64,000 nucleotides of DNA from Actinomycetospora termitidis (GTDB lineage Bacteria > Actinomycetota > Actinomycetes > Mycobacteriales > Pseudonocardiaceae): the NCBI RefSeq assembly GCF_030286555.1, contig NZ_JASVWF010000007.1, forward strand, positions 186,001-250,000, written 5' to 3'. The position numbers and the translations under genes were made by a program. Under the pieces are notes generated by a model. It ran no database searches. It had not been told where the DNA came from and was given only the letters and a program-made list of their open reading frames with translations. Shown here one piece after another: positions 41,472-49,882 of the stretch. Numbering within the stretch: position 1 is the stretch's first letter; each line of letters starts with the position of its first letter.

Positions 41472-43366
41472 CCGCCACCGTCAGCACGGTGACCCACCCG
41501 CTGCAGATGCCGACCGAGGCCGAGTACACCGCCGTCCGGGAGGTGCTCGTCGAGGCCGGGCTGCTGTCCGACCGTGTCCGCTACTGCTTCGCCGACCTCG
41601 AGGAGCCGCCGAAGGCCGAGGTGCTCGCGTTCTCCGCCGGGGACGTGGTCGACCGCCGGTTCCGGGTGGTCCTGCTGGACCTGGACTCCGGCCGCTCGTG
41701 GGACACCGTCGTCTCCGCGACCCGCCGCGAGGTCGTCTCGGGCCGCGAGCTCGACCCCGCCCGGGACGGCCAGCCGCCCATCATCGACTCGGAGTTCGAG
41801 CCGATGGAGGACATCCTCAACGCCGACCCCCGCTGGACCGACGCCCTCGCCACCCGCGGCATCGACCCGGCGTCGGTGCGGGCCGTCCCGCTCTCGGCCG
41901 GGGTCTACGACTATCCCGACGAGGTCGGGCGCCGGATGGCCCGCGCGTTCGGCTTCCGCCAGGACGGCCCGGACGACCACCCCTGGGCGCACCCGATCGA
42001 CGGGCTCGTCGCCTACGTCGACCTCACCGCCCGCACCGTCGACCGCGTGATCGACAGCGGCCCGGTGCCGGTCCCGGAGGTGTCGGGCAACTTCCAGGAC
42101 CCCGCCGTCCAGGGTCCGCCGCTGGACTCGCTGAAGCCCATCGAGATCACCCAGCCCGAGGGCCGCAGCTTCACCGTCGAGGGCAACCACGTGCGCTGGG
42201 GCAAGTGGGACCTGCGCTACGGCTTCAACGAGCGCGAGGGCCTGACGCTGCACCAGGTCGCGTTCGACGGGCGCCCGATCGTCTACCGCGCGAGCGTCGC
42301 GGAGATGGTCGTGCCCTACGCCGACCCCGCCCCGGTGCGGTTCTGGCAGAACTACTTCGACTGCGGCGAATACATGTTCGCGCGGTACGCGGATTCGCTG
42401 CGCCTGGGGTGCGACTGCCTCGGGGACATCCACTACACCGACGCCGTGATCGCCGGCGACGACGGCGTCCCGCGCACCATCACGAATGCGATCTGCATGC
42501 ACGAGGAGGACTACGGCGTGCTGTGGAAGCACTCCGACCTGTTCTTCACGCAGGCCTCGGAGGTGCGCCGCCAGCGTCGGCTGGTCATCTCGTTCTTCGT
42601 GCCGATCGGCAACTACGACTACGGCTTCTACTGGTACCTCTACCTCGACGGCACGATCCAGCTCGAGGTCAAGGCGACCGGCCTGGTGTTCGCGTCCGCG
42701 ACGCCGGGGGAGTACGCCGCGGAGGTCGCTCCCGGGCTGGGGGCGCCGTACCACCAGCACCTGTTCTGCGCGCGGCTCGACATGACCGTGGACGGCGTGC
42801 GCAACGCCGTCGACGAGGTCGAGGCCGAGCGGGTGCCGATGGGGGAGGGCAACCCGTACGGCAACGCTTTCCGCCGCAAGGTCACGCGGCTGGGCACCGA
42901 GCAGGGAGCGCAGCGGGACAACGACGGGTCCGTGGTGCGGACCTGGCACATCGTCAACCCGGACAAGCACAACGCCGTCGGGAAGCCGGTCGGCTACGCG
43001 CTGCACCCGGAGAACAAGGCGACGCTGCTGGCCGACGAGAACTCGTCGATCCACGCCCGCGCCGGGTTCTCCACGCACAACCTGTGGGTCACCCCGTACG
43101 CCGCCGACGAGCGCTATCCCGCCGGCGACTTCGTCAACCAGAACCCGGGCGGCGCCGGGCTGCCGTCGTGGACGCAGGCCGACCGCGGGGTCGACGGCGA
43201 GGACATCGTCGTGTGGCACACCTTCGGAACGACGCACTTCCCGCGCCCGGAGGACTGGCCGGTGATGCCGGTCGAGTACACCGGCTTCACCCTCAAGCCG
43301 GTCGGCTTCTTCGACGCCAACCCCGCGCTCGACGTGCCGCCGAACCCGGGGAAGGCCTGCCACTAG
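41468..43366 (+). CDS. Copper-containing primary amine oxidase
   Basis: A 632-residue TPQ/copper amine oxidase, about the length of Arthrobacter globiformis phenylethylamine oxidase. The catalytic base is Asp298 in NYFDCGEY, and the TPQ precursor is Tyr383 in IGNYDYGFYW. The copper ligands are His429 and His431 (YHQHLF) and His590 (TFGTTHFPRPEDWPVMP). It converts RCH2NH2 + O2 + H2O to an aldehyde, NH3 and H2O2. N2/N3 domains occupy about 10-200. There is no signal peptide, so it is cytoplasmic. It is coupled to the APC permease. Tyramine, phenylethylamine or histamine are the usual substrates; choice among them is open. Confidence 0.95.
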   Translation: MTATVSTVTHPLQMPTEAEYTAVREVLVEAGLLSDRVRYCFADLEEPPKAEVLAFSAGDVVDRRFRVVLLDLDSGRSWDTVVSATRREVVSGRELDPARDGQPPIIDSEFEPMEDILNADPRWTDALATRGIDPASVRAVPLSAGVYDYPDEVGRRMARAFGFRQDGPDDHPWAHPIDGLVAYVDLTARTVDRVIDSGPVPVPEVSGNFQDPAVQGPPLDSLKPIEITQPEGRSFTVEGNHVRWGKWDLRYGFNEREGLTLHQVAFDGRPIVYRASVAEMVVPYADPAPVRFWQNYFDCGEYMFARYADSLRLGCDCLGDIHYTDAVIAGDDGVPRTITNAICMHEEDYGVLWKHSDLFFTQASEVRRQRRLVISFFVPIGNYDYGFYWYLYLDGTIQLEVKATGLVFASATPGEYAAEVAPGLGAPYHQHLFCARLDMTVDGVRNAVDEVEAERVPMGEGNPYGNAFRRKVTRLGTEQGAQRDNDGSVVRTWHIVNPDKHNAVGKPVGYALHPENKATLLADENSSIHARAGFSTHNLWVTPYAADERYPAGDFVNQNPGGAGLPSWTQADRGVDGEDIVVWHTFGTTHFPRPEDWPVMPVEYTGFTLKPVGFFDANPALDVPPNPGKACH

Positions 43367-43369
43367 CGG

Positions 43370-45031
43370 TCAGTGGGCCATCGCCGGACCGTCCGACGGC
43401 GCCGGCTTCCCGTGCTTGAGCATCAGCGCGAGCGGGACGCCGAGCGCCGTCAGGATGGCGGTGGCGTAGAGCAGGTCGTTCATCGCGGTGACGAAGACCT
43501 GGCTCTGCAGGTTCGAGTACATCTGGTACGTCTCGAGCATCCCGGAGCCGCCACCGGCTCCGCCGGCCAACGAGGCCGAGCCGCCGACCATCGACGGGTC
43601 GACGAGCCCGCTGCGGTCCGCCGAGGCCTGGGCCTGCTGGATCGTCATCATCGCGGTCATGGCGGCCAGGCCGATCGCCGACGAGGCCCGCTGGACCAGC
43701 GTGTTCACGGCGCTGCCGTTCTCCGAGAGGAAGCTCGGCAGCGAGCCGAGGCCGCCGGTCATGATCGGCATCATCGCGAGCCCGATCCCGGCGGCGCGGG
43801 CGGCGAGCAGCATCTCCAGGTGGCCGTGCGAGACGTCGATCGTCATGCCGGCCAGTTCCCAGGTCGTGTACGCGACGATCGCGAGGCCGATCGCCGCCGG
43901 GATCCGGGCGCCGATCTTGTCGTAGATGAACCCGGCCGCCGGCATCACGAAGGCCATGACGAGCGCCTGGGGCAGCAGGAGCAGGCCGGTCTCGAAGGCG
44001 CCCATGCCCTGGTACTGCTGCAGGAACACCGGGATGTAGAAGAGCACGCCGAACAGGCCCATCGAGATGATGGCGATGAGCAGCAGCGAGTTCGTGAACG
44101 GCCAGTGCAGGAACACCCGCAGGTCGAGCAGCGGCTCGTCGACCTCGAGCTCGATCACCACGAACAGTGCGAGGGCCAGCACGCCGACGGTCAGCAGGAT
44201 CAGCGTCGGGTAGGACGTCCAGCCCCACGTCGGGCCCTCGTGCAGCGCCAGGAGCATGGAGAACAGCCCGACCGCCACCGCGGCGAACCCGGGGACGTCG
44301 AGCTTCCGGCCCCGCGTCTGCGAGAACTTCGGCAGGAAGAAGATCGCCGCGAGGACGCCGACCACACCGATCGGCACGTTGATGAAGAAGATCAGCCGCC
44401 AGTTGACGTACTCGACCAGGTAACCGCCGAGGGTCGGGCCGATCGCCGGGGCGAAGATGATGCCGAGCCCGTAGATGCCCATCGCGGCGCCGAGCTTGTC
44501 CTTCGGCACGATCTTGTAGAGCGCGGCCAGGGCCACGACCGGGATCACGCCGCCGGGGATCGCCTGCAGGATGCGGAAGGCGATGATCGAGTTGATGTCC
44601 CAGGCGAAGCCGCACAGCGTCGAGAAGATCGCGAAGAAGATCATGGCGATCGTGTAGACGCGGCCGAGCCCGTACCGGATGCCGAGCCAGGCGCTGGCCG
44701 GGACGACGACGCCCTCGGCGAGCGAGTACGCCGTCGAGACCCACTGCATCTCGTCGGTCGTGGCGCCGAAGTCGTTCTGCATCGTCGTGATCGCGACGTT
44801 GACGATGCTGATGTCCAGCACGGACATGAACATCCCGGCGACCAGCACGAGCAGCGGGACGATCCACCCGTTGCCCCCGCCCGTTCCCGACGGCGGGTCG
44901 GTGCGGGTCGGGGTCTCGGCCGCCGGCGCGGCGGCCGGCCGGGCCGGGGCGACCGCCGGGTCCCGTGGCTCGGTCCGCGGCGCGTCGTCGACGGTCGCGG
45001 GCCGGGCGTCCAGGTCGGTGTCGGTCGACAT
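43370..45031 (-). CDS. MFS multidrug exporter, DHA2 family (14 helices)
   Basis: A 553-residue protein with a 50-residue Ala/Pro-rich cytoplasmic leader and about 14 membrane segments. DHA2 motifs are clear: VAGMFMSVLDISIVNVAITT (motif D1), WVSTAYSLAEGVVVPASAWL, RYGLGRVYTIAM (motif A), RILQAIPGGVIPVVALAALY, and the motif C-like GIIFAPAIGPTLGGYLVE then NWRLIFFINVP. It is an EmrB/QacA-type drug-proton antiporter. It is convergent with the amine oxidase (3-base gap). No TetR gene is adjacent. Confidence 0.92.
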   Translation of the reverse strand: MSTDTDLDARPATVDDAPRTEPRDPAVAPARPAAAPAAETPTRTDPPSGTGGGNGWIVPLLVLVAGMFMSVLDISIVNVAITTMQNDFGATTDEMQWVSTAYSLAEGVVVPASAWLGIRYGLGRVYTIAMIFFAIFSTLCGFAWDINSIIAFRILQAIPGGVIPVVALAALYKIVPKDKLGAAMGIYGLGIIFAPAIGPTLGGYLVEYVNWRLIFFINVPIGVVGVLAAIFFLPKFSQTRGRKLDVPGFAAVAVGLFSMLLALHEGPTWGWTSYPTLILLTVGVLALALFVVIELEVDEPLLDLRVFLHWPFTNSLLLIAIISMGLFGVLFYIPVFLQQYQGMGAFETGLLLLPQALVMAFVMPAAGFIYDKIGARIPAAIGLAIVAYTTWELAGMTIDVSHGHLEMLLAARAAGIGLAMMPIMTGGLGSLPSFLSENGSAVNTLVQRASSAIGLAAMTAMMTIQQAQASADRSGLVDPSMVGGSASLAGGAGGGSGMLETYQMYSNLQSQVFVTAMNDLLYATAILTALGVPLALMLKHGKPAPSDGPAMAH

Positions 45032-45133
45032 GCCGCCTCCCCCTCAGCGCTCTCGATGGCGGTCCACCGTCGGTGGTACCCGTTCCATCGGGAATGTGGC
45101 AGGCAGTGTCAGCAAGTCGTGCCGAGAGCTATC

Positions 45134-45952
45134 TCACCGGATGCGGCCGAAGTGGTAGTCCCCGAACAGGTTGCCCAGCTTGACGCTCTGTCCGGTCTCC
45201 GGCGCGGTCCACATCTTGCCGTCGCCGGCGTAGATCGCGACGTGGTAGATGCTGTTCTCGCCGCCCATGAACACCAGGTCGCCGGGCTGGGCCTGGCTCT
45301 GGGAGATGTGCTCGGCCTTGTCGTACTGCGCCTGGGAGGTCCGCGGCAGGCTGATGCCCATCTTGCCGAAGACGTACTTGGTCAGCCCGGAGCAGTCGAA
45401 GCCGCTGGGGGTGGTGCCGCCCCACTCGTAGGGCACGCCCTTGAACTCCGCGGCCTGGGCGACGATCCGGTCGCCGAGCGCACCCAGGCTCGCCGGGGCG
45501 GCCGCGGCCTTCTCCTTCTTGGCGGACGCCGCCTTCTGCGCCTCGGCGGCCTTCTCCTTCGCCTGCGCCGCGGCGGCCTTCTGGGCCGGCGACTCGCTCT
45601 TGACGGCGGGGGCGGCCGCGGCCGGCGCGGCCGCCAGCGACACCGGGGCCACGGTCGCGGCGCGCGGCGCGGGCACCGAGGCCGGCGACTGCGCCGACAG
45701 CAGGGTCGCGGCCTGGCTGACGTCCGTGGAGTCGGAGAGCGAGTCGGTGAGGGCCGGGAACGCCCCGGTGGAGCCCGCGACCGCGGCGGCGCTCGCCGTC
45801 ACCAGCGCGGCGGCGATCCCGGCGCGGGTGAGCGAGCCGGTGGTGAACGAGGTGTGCGAGGCGTGCGAGCGGGGCTCGGGGCGGCCGGGGTTGTTGACGG
45901 CGCCGAACGGCATGGTCGCCGGGGTTCCGGCGAGCGCGACGTGACGTCCCAC
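45134..45952 (-). CDS. NlpC/P60 cell-wall endopeptidase
   Basis: A 272-residue secreted or membrane-linked protein. The N-terminus has a hydrophobic stretch (LTRAGIAAALVTASAAAVAG) after a long basic region. An Ala/Lys/Glu coiled segment (KAAAAQAKEKAAEAQKAASA) follows, then the NlpC/P60 domain (about 160-272): Cys in TTPSGFDCSGLTKYVF, ISLPRTSQAQYDK, PGDLVFMG and the His in YHVAIYAGDGKMW. It cleaves peptide stems of peptidoglycan. GTG 45952 has AAGGA seven bases upstream; ATG 45913 is an alternative. A long 5' leader precedes it. Confidence 0.88.
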   Translation of the reverse strand: MGRHVALAGTPATMPFGAVNNPGRPEPRSHASHTSFTTGSLTRAGIAAALVTASAAAVAGSTGAFPALTDSLSDSTDVSQAATLLSAQSPASVPAPRAATVAPVSLAAAPAAAAPAVKSESPAQKAAAAQAKEKAAEAQKAASAKKEKAAAAPASLGALGDRIVAQAAEFKGVPYEWGGTTPSGFDCSGLTKYVFGKMGISLPRTSQAQYDKAEHISQSQAQPGDLVFMGGENSIYHVAIYAGDGKMWTAPETGQSVKLGNLFGDYHFGRIR

Positions 45953-46146
45953 GGGGGTGTCCTTCTCGGCCGTGCACGGTGGTTCGGGGTCCACCGCTCG
46001 TCCTGGCCACTCGGGCGACGACCGCTGGGGACCGGTCGGCTCGCACGCGTGTCCCGATGCACGACGCCCGGGGAGCGGGCCACCGGGACGGAACGGCGAC
46101 CCGGGCGGAGTGCTCGGCGGTCCACCGGGGTGGTGAACCGGCCGAG
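45953..46146 (-). ncRNA. Long structured 5' leader of the NlpC/P60 gene
   Basis: About 190 bases separate the likely transcription start from the GTG. A hairpin (45977-45996, CGGTGG with CCACCG) lies just before the Shine-Dalgarno site, and a similar one (46118-46140) lies near the 5' end. Both contain GGTGGACC. This may be a cis-regulatory RNA; it does not show the hallmark blocks of the c-di-AMP (ydaO) riboswitch often found before such genes. Confidence 0.4.
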
Positions 46147-46176
46147 ACACTAACGAGACCTTTTCGTGATCTACAA
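46147..46176 (-). promoter_or_regulatory. Candidate promoter of the NlpC/P60 gene
   Basis: On the minus strand TTGTAG (46171-46176) and TAGTGT (46147-46152) are spaced 18 bases apart in a locally AT-rich patch. Within the gap 45953-46424 this is the best promoter match. The remainder (46177-46411) shows no gene I support. Confidence 0.5.
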
Positions 46177-46411
46177 GGGCGGCGCGGGCACGGACCGCTC
46201 GACCGTTCGCCCGGTCGGCGTGCTCGGCGACGACCGTCCGGCGCCGACCCGCCGTCACCCGCCGTCCGAACCCCAGGTCGGTACCGCCACGTGGAGCAGG
46301 CCGGCGGCGAACGGTCGAGGGGGACGACGGGGGCGCCGTCCCGAAGACGCGGTTCGTCCGGTTCCGGGTGTCGCGCCCGTCGGAGGGTGCGGCGCGACGA
46401 GTGGACGGGTC

Positions 46412-46417
46412 TACCGT
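46412..46417 (+). promoter_or_regulatory. -10 hexamer for a probable leaderless transcript (GNAT gene)
   Basis: TACCGT ends 7 bases before GTG 46425; no Shine-Dalgarno site. Confidence 0.4.
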
Positions 46418-46424
46418 CGGGCCC

Positions 46425-46877
46425 GTGACGCAGCCAGCCACGGTCGACATCGAGGTCGTCGAGCGGATCGACGACTCCCTGCTCGCCGCCGTCGAGCGCC
46501 TCCTGCCCCAGCTGTCGCGCTCGGCCGCCTTCGACGAGCAGACGATCGCCTGGGTGGTGCAGCACGAGGCGTGCACGCTGTTCACGGCGAGCGTCGACGG
46601 CACGGTCGTCGGCGCGCTGACGCTGGTGATGTACCCGCTCCCGACGGGGCTGCGGGCCCACGTGGACGACGTGGTGGTGGACGAGTCCGCTCGGGGCCAC
46701 GGGGTCGGCGAGGTGCTGGTGCGCGCGGCGCTCGCGCGGGCCACCGAGGTCGGCGCGCGCACCGTGGACCTCACCTCGCGGCCGTCCCGCGAGTCGGCGA
46801 TCCGGCTCTACGAGCGGTGCGGCTTCGTCCGCCGCGATTCGACGCTCTTCCGGTGGACGCCCCCCGCGGCGGGGTAA
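46425..46877 (+). CDS. GNAT-family N-acetyltransferase
   Basis: A 150-residue single-domain acetyltransferase. The acetyl-CoA motif A is VDDVVVDESARGHGVGEVLV (about 78-97), and motif B is SRPSRESAIRLYERCGFVRR. It is soluble. GTG 46425 lies directly behind a -10-like hexamer; a longer upstream frame lacks family sequence. The carboxymuconolactone-type gene follows after 10 bases. The substrate is unknown. Confidence 0.88.
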   Translation: MTQPATVDIEVVERIDDSLLAAVERLLPQLSRSAAFDEQTIAWVVQHEACTLFTASVDGTVVGALTLVMYPLPTGLRAHVDDVVVDESARGHGVGEVLVRAALARATEVGARTVDLTSRPSRESAIRLYERCGFVRRDSTLFRWTPPAAG

Positions 46878-46887
46878 TCGGCGTCGC

Positions 46888-47505
46888 GTGACCCACCATC
46901 CCGCAGCGGACGCGACGGACTGGGGCGGCCGCCTGCCCCGCAACGAGACCCTCGACCTCGACAACGACCAGCAGGCCGCCGTCGGCGAGCTCCACCGGCG
47001 CGCCGCGCGGTGGGCGGAGCACTCCGGCTTCGCGGCGACCGACGACCGGGGTGGGCTGATCGGCCCGTTCAACGCCTTCGCCCTGCGCCCGGGGCAGGGC
47101 CGGGGGTTCAACCGGTGGGTAGCGAACGACCAGCAGAACTCCTCGCTGTCCGCGCCGATCCGCGAGGTCGTGATCCTCACCGTGGGGACCGCGTGGGACG
47201 CCGACTACGAGATCTACGCGCACGTGCTGGTCGCGCGGTCGGTCGGGCTGTCCGAGACCGTCATCGAGGGCATCCGGACCGGGTCGACCGACGGCTTCAC
47301 CGCCGCCGAGCGCGCCGCACACCGGTTCGTCGACGAGCTGGTGCGGAACCACCGCGTGCCCGACGACGTCTACGCGGCGGCCGAGGCGGAGTTCGGCCGC
47401 GACGGCGTGCTGGACATGGTGCACCTGACGGGCATGTACCTCGCGACGTCGGCGCTGCTCAACGCGTTCGAGGTGCCGGCTCCGGAGATCCCGCCGGCAC
47501 CGTGA
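46888..47505 (+). CDS. Carboxymuconolactone decarboxylase-family protein
   Basis: A 205-residue AhpD-fold protein: LIGPFNAFALRPGQGRGFNR, SAPIREVVILTVGTAWDADY, YEIYAHVLVARSVGLSETVI, and VDELVRNHRVPDDVY. The paired CxxC of true AhpD peroxidases is absent; the YEIYAH element keeps the His. It is more like the decarboxylase-like or uncharacterised CMD enzymes. It probably shares a transcript with the GNAT gene. Its final 47 bases overlap the convergent gene. Confidence 0.85.
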   Translation: MTHHPAADATDWGGRLPRNETLDLDNDQQAAVGELHRRAARWAEHSGFAATDDRGGLIGPFNAFALRPGQGRGFNRWVANDQQNSSLSAPIREVVILTVGTAWDADYEIYAHVLVARSVGLSETVIEGIRTGSTDGFTAAERAAHRFVDELVRNHRVPDDVYAAAEAEFGRDGVLDMVHLTGMYLATSALLNAFEVPAPEIPPAP

Positions 47506-48178
47506 ACGCCCGGTCCGCGCGGTCCGCCAGCCGCTGCGCCTGCGCGAGCAGCGCCTCGAGGAGCGGGGGCTCGATCACCCCGCCGCGCCTACCGAAGAGC
47601 CAGTCACCGCGCAGGCACCAGGACGTGCGGTGCGGGTCGGCGGCGAGGTGGACCAGGACGTCGTAGGGGGCGACGGCGGCCGCGTGGGCGCCGTCGTCGG
47701 CGACGATGCGCAGTCGGTGGTCGACGTCCGGGTGACCCGAATGGCGCACGCGGGCCCGGTCGCGGTCGAACAGGACGAAGGTCGGCTGCGGGCCGATCCG
47801 CAGTTCCGGGTGTGCGCCCGCGAGACGCAGGGCGACAACGACGCCGTGGTGCGTCGTCGTCGTGCTCGAGGAGTCCTCGCCGATGCCGCCGCTGTGGGTC
47901 TGGTGGGTCCAGCCGACCGCGACCGCCTCCCGCCCGTCGGCCGTCGTCCCGGCGACGAGGTGCTCCGGCCTCCCGGAGTCGATGAACGGGGCCACGACCC
48001 GGGCGCCGACGGTCCGTGCGGCGGCGCGGTCGGTCTCCCGCCGCCAGCCGCGACCGGCGCACCAGACGTCGAGGGTGTCCCCGCGGGCCCGGACCCTGGA
48101 CCGGCGATGGACCTCGAGGGCGATGCCGACGGCGACGACGACGAGCCCGAACACGACGACCGACACGAGAGCGCTCAT
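47459..48178 (-). CDS. Membrane-anchored hypothetical protein (DUF3137-like)
   Basis: A 239-residue protein with one N-terminal helix (ALVSVVVFGLVVVAVGIALE) and a soluble domain. WCAGRGWRRETDR, TTADGREAVAVGWTHQTH, THHGVVVALRLAGAHPELRI and DRHSWCLRGDWLF-like elements recall DUF3137 proteins. The His/Thr-rich TTTTHHG stretch is notable. ATG 48193 is an alternative start. Function is unknown; the convergent 3' overlap with the CMD gene is 47 bases. Confidence 0.65.
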   Translation of the reverse strand: MSALVSVVVFGLVVVAVGIALEVHRRSRVRARGDTLDVWCAGRGWRRETDRAAARTVGARVVAPFIDSGRPEHLVAGTTADGREAVAVGWTHQTHSGGIGEDSSSTTTTHHGVVVALRLAGAHPELRIGPQPTFVLFDRDRARVRHSGHPDVDHRLRIVADDGAHAAAVAPYDVLVHLAADPHRTSWCLRGDWLFGRRGGVIEPPLLEALLAQAQRLADRADRAFTVPAGSPEPAPRTR

Positions 48179-48480
48179 GCTCTCAGCCTTCATCACCCTG
48201 AGTGACCAGTACAGGGCCGAGCGGGCGAACGCGAGGTGACGGGCGCCGAGTGCGACGTGGCGCAGGGTCCGGGGGTGCCGGGCCTGCGTGGTGTCGCACT
48301 CGGGACGGCCGGGCATCCGGCCTGCGCTCGGCGCGTGAGCGGAGGCCGGACGGCAGCAGCCGATGTCTGTCCGCCGGGTGATCTCCTGCGGCAACCGGAC
48401 CAATGCGCTCGACCCGGCGTACACGAGTCGTCACCGTCGGCTGTGGTGGGGCCGACACGGCGGTTGAAATCGGGCTGCGG
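48179..48480. other. Gap between the membrane-protein gene and the siderophore operon
   Basis: About 300 bases with no supported gene. A hairpin GGCCGG/CCGGCC lies at 48307-48322. TTGAAA (48464-48469) is a likely -35 box for the siderophore operon, with its -10 region covered by the iron box at 48481. Confidence 0.5.
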
Positions 48481-48499
48481 CAAGGTGAGGCTTCCCTAA
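48481..48499 (+). promoter_or_regulatory. Iron box (IdeR/DmdR-type) of the siderophore operon
   Basis: CAAGGTGAGGCTTCCCTAA matches 14 of 19 positions of the actinomycete consensus TTAGGTTAGGCTAACCTAA. It covers the expected -10 region 17 bases after TTGAAA and lies 28 bases before the first ATG, so iron-loaded IdeR should repress transcription. Confidence 0.7.
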
Positions 48500-48526
48500 G
48501 GTGTCGTCGCAGGAGACGGGAGGCCG

Positions 48527-49882
48527 ATGAACGCCGTGGCGGGGGTCGCACAGCATGACGACGTCCTGGACGTCCTCGGGGTCGGGTTCGGGCCGTCGAA
48601 CCTGGCACTCGCCATCGCCGTCGAGGAGCACAACGCTCGCGGCGATCGTCCGGTCCGGGCCGGGTTCGTGGAACAGCAGGAGCGCTTCGGCTGGCACCGC
48701 GGGATGCTGCTGCCGGGCGTGACGATGCAGGTCAGCTACCTCAAGGACCTGGTCACGATGCGGAACCCGACGAGCCCCTCGTCGTTCCTGTCCTACCTCC
48801 ACGAGCACGACCGGATCGCCGACTTCATCAACACCGGCACCGCCTACCCGACCCGGCTCGAGTTCCACGACTACCTGGAGTGGGCCGCGCGGCGGGTGGA
48901 GCACCTGGTCGACTACGGCACCCGGGCCGTCGCCCTGACCCCGGTGTACGACCTCGAGGACACCGAGACCGTGGTCGCCGTCGACGTCGCGCTGCGCGAC
49001 GCCGTGGGCAGCGACGGCGCCGTGCGCACCGTCCGCACCCGCAACGTCGTCCTCGCGAGCGGGCTCCAGCCGTGGCTGCCGGAGGGCATCGAGCGCAGCG
49101 AACGGGTGTGGCACACCAGCGAGCTGGTGCCGCGCCTGGCCGAGCTCGACGACGACGTCCGCCGCTTCGTGGTGGTCGGCGCCGGCCAGAGCGCCGCGGA
49201 GGCCACCGCCCACCTGCACGACCGCGGCGACACCGAGGTGCACGCGGTGTTCGCCCGCTACGGCTACAGCCCCGCGGACGACTCCGCGTTCGCCAACCGG
49301 ATCTTCGACCCCGAGGCGGTCGACGACTTCTACGCCGCGACCCCGCAGGTCCGCGACCTGCTCATGAGCTACCACGCGAACACGAACTACTCCTGCGTGG
49401 ACGGCCCCCTGATCGACGACCTGTTCCGCCGGGTCTACGCGGAGAAGGTCGCCGGCCGGCCGCGGCTGTTCGTGCACCGGGCGAGCCGGGTGACCAAGGT
49501 GCGGGTCCCGGAACTCGGCGCGGACCCGGTCGAGCTCGACGTCGAGTTCCTCCCCACGGGCGAGGCGGAGACCCTGACCAGCGACGTCGTCCTGTACGCG
49601 ACGGGGTACCGCCCGGTCGACCCGACCGGGATGCTCGGCGAGGTCGGCGCGTGGTGCCGCCGCGGGGCCGACGGCGAGCTGGTGATCGCCCGTGACTACC
49701 GCGTGGAGACCGCCCCGTCGATGCACGCGGGGGTCTACCTGCAGGGGCCGACCGAGCACAGCCACGGCATCTCGTCGACCCTGCTGTCCAACACCGCGGT
49801 GCGGGCCGGGGAGATCCTGTCCTCGCTGCTCACGGACGGGAGACGCAGCGCAGCGGAGCTCGACCTCGGATCGGGGTCGTGA
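48527..49882 (+). CDS. L-ornithine N5- (or L-lysine N6-) monooxygenase
   Basis: A 451-residue SidA/PvdA/IucD-family flavoprotein. The FAD site is VLGVGFGPSNLALA (16-29); substrate-side sequence is MLLPGVTMQVSYLKDLVTMR with NPTSPSSFLSYLHEHDR; the NADPH site is FVVVGAGQSAAEATAHL; and NTNYSCVDGPLIDDLFRR and VVLYATGYRP close the family pattern. It N-hydroxylates a diamino acid with O2 and NADPH to make a hydroxamate ligand. The PvdA-like KDLVTMRNPTSP block favours ornithine. ATG 48527 has GGGAGG four bases upstream. First gene of an eight-gene operon. Confidence 0.93.
   Translation: MNAVAGVAQHDDVLDVLGVGFGPSNLALAIAVEEHNARGDRPVRAGFVEQQERFGWHRGMLLPGVTMQVSYLKDLVTMRNPTSPSSFLSYLHEHDRIADFINTGTAYPTRLEFHDYLEWAARRVEHLVDYGTRAVALTPVYDLEDTETVVAVDVALRDAVGSDGAVRTVRTRNVVLASGLQPWLPEGIERSERVWHTSELVPRLAELDDDVRRFVVVGAGQSAAEATAHLHDRGDTEVHAVFARYGYSPADDSAFANRIFDPEAVDDFYAATPQVRDLLMSYHANTNYSCVDGPLIDDLFRRVYAEKVAGRPRLFVHRASRVTKVRVPELGADPVELDVEFLPTGEAETLTSDVVLYATGYRPVDPTGMLGEVGAWCRRGADGELVIARDYRVETAPSMHAGVYLQGPTEHSHGISSTLLSNTAVRAGEILSSLLTDGRRSAAELDLGSGS

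Noticed and set aside
38375-43366. Very long plus-strand frame across the permease and amine oxidase region
   Set aside because: In GC-rich DNA open frames extend over opposite-strand genes; only the part from 41468 has protein character, and the rest mirrors the minus-strand permease or another frame.
45953-46146. c-di-AMP (ydaO) riboswitch before the NlpC/P60 gene
   Set aside because: The context is right, but the GGGGACCCA-like, GGGGTGAA-like and GTCAGCTAAC-like blocks were not found on the minus strand.
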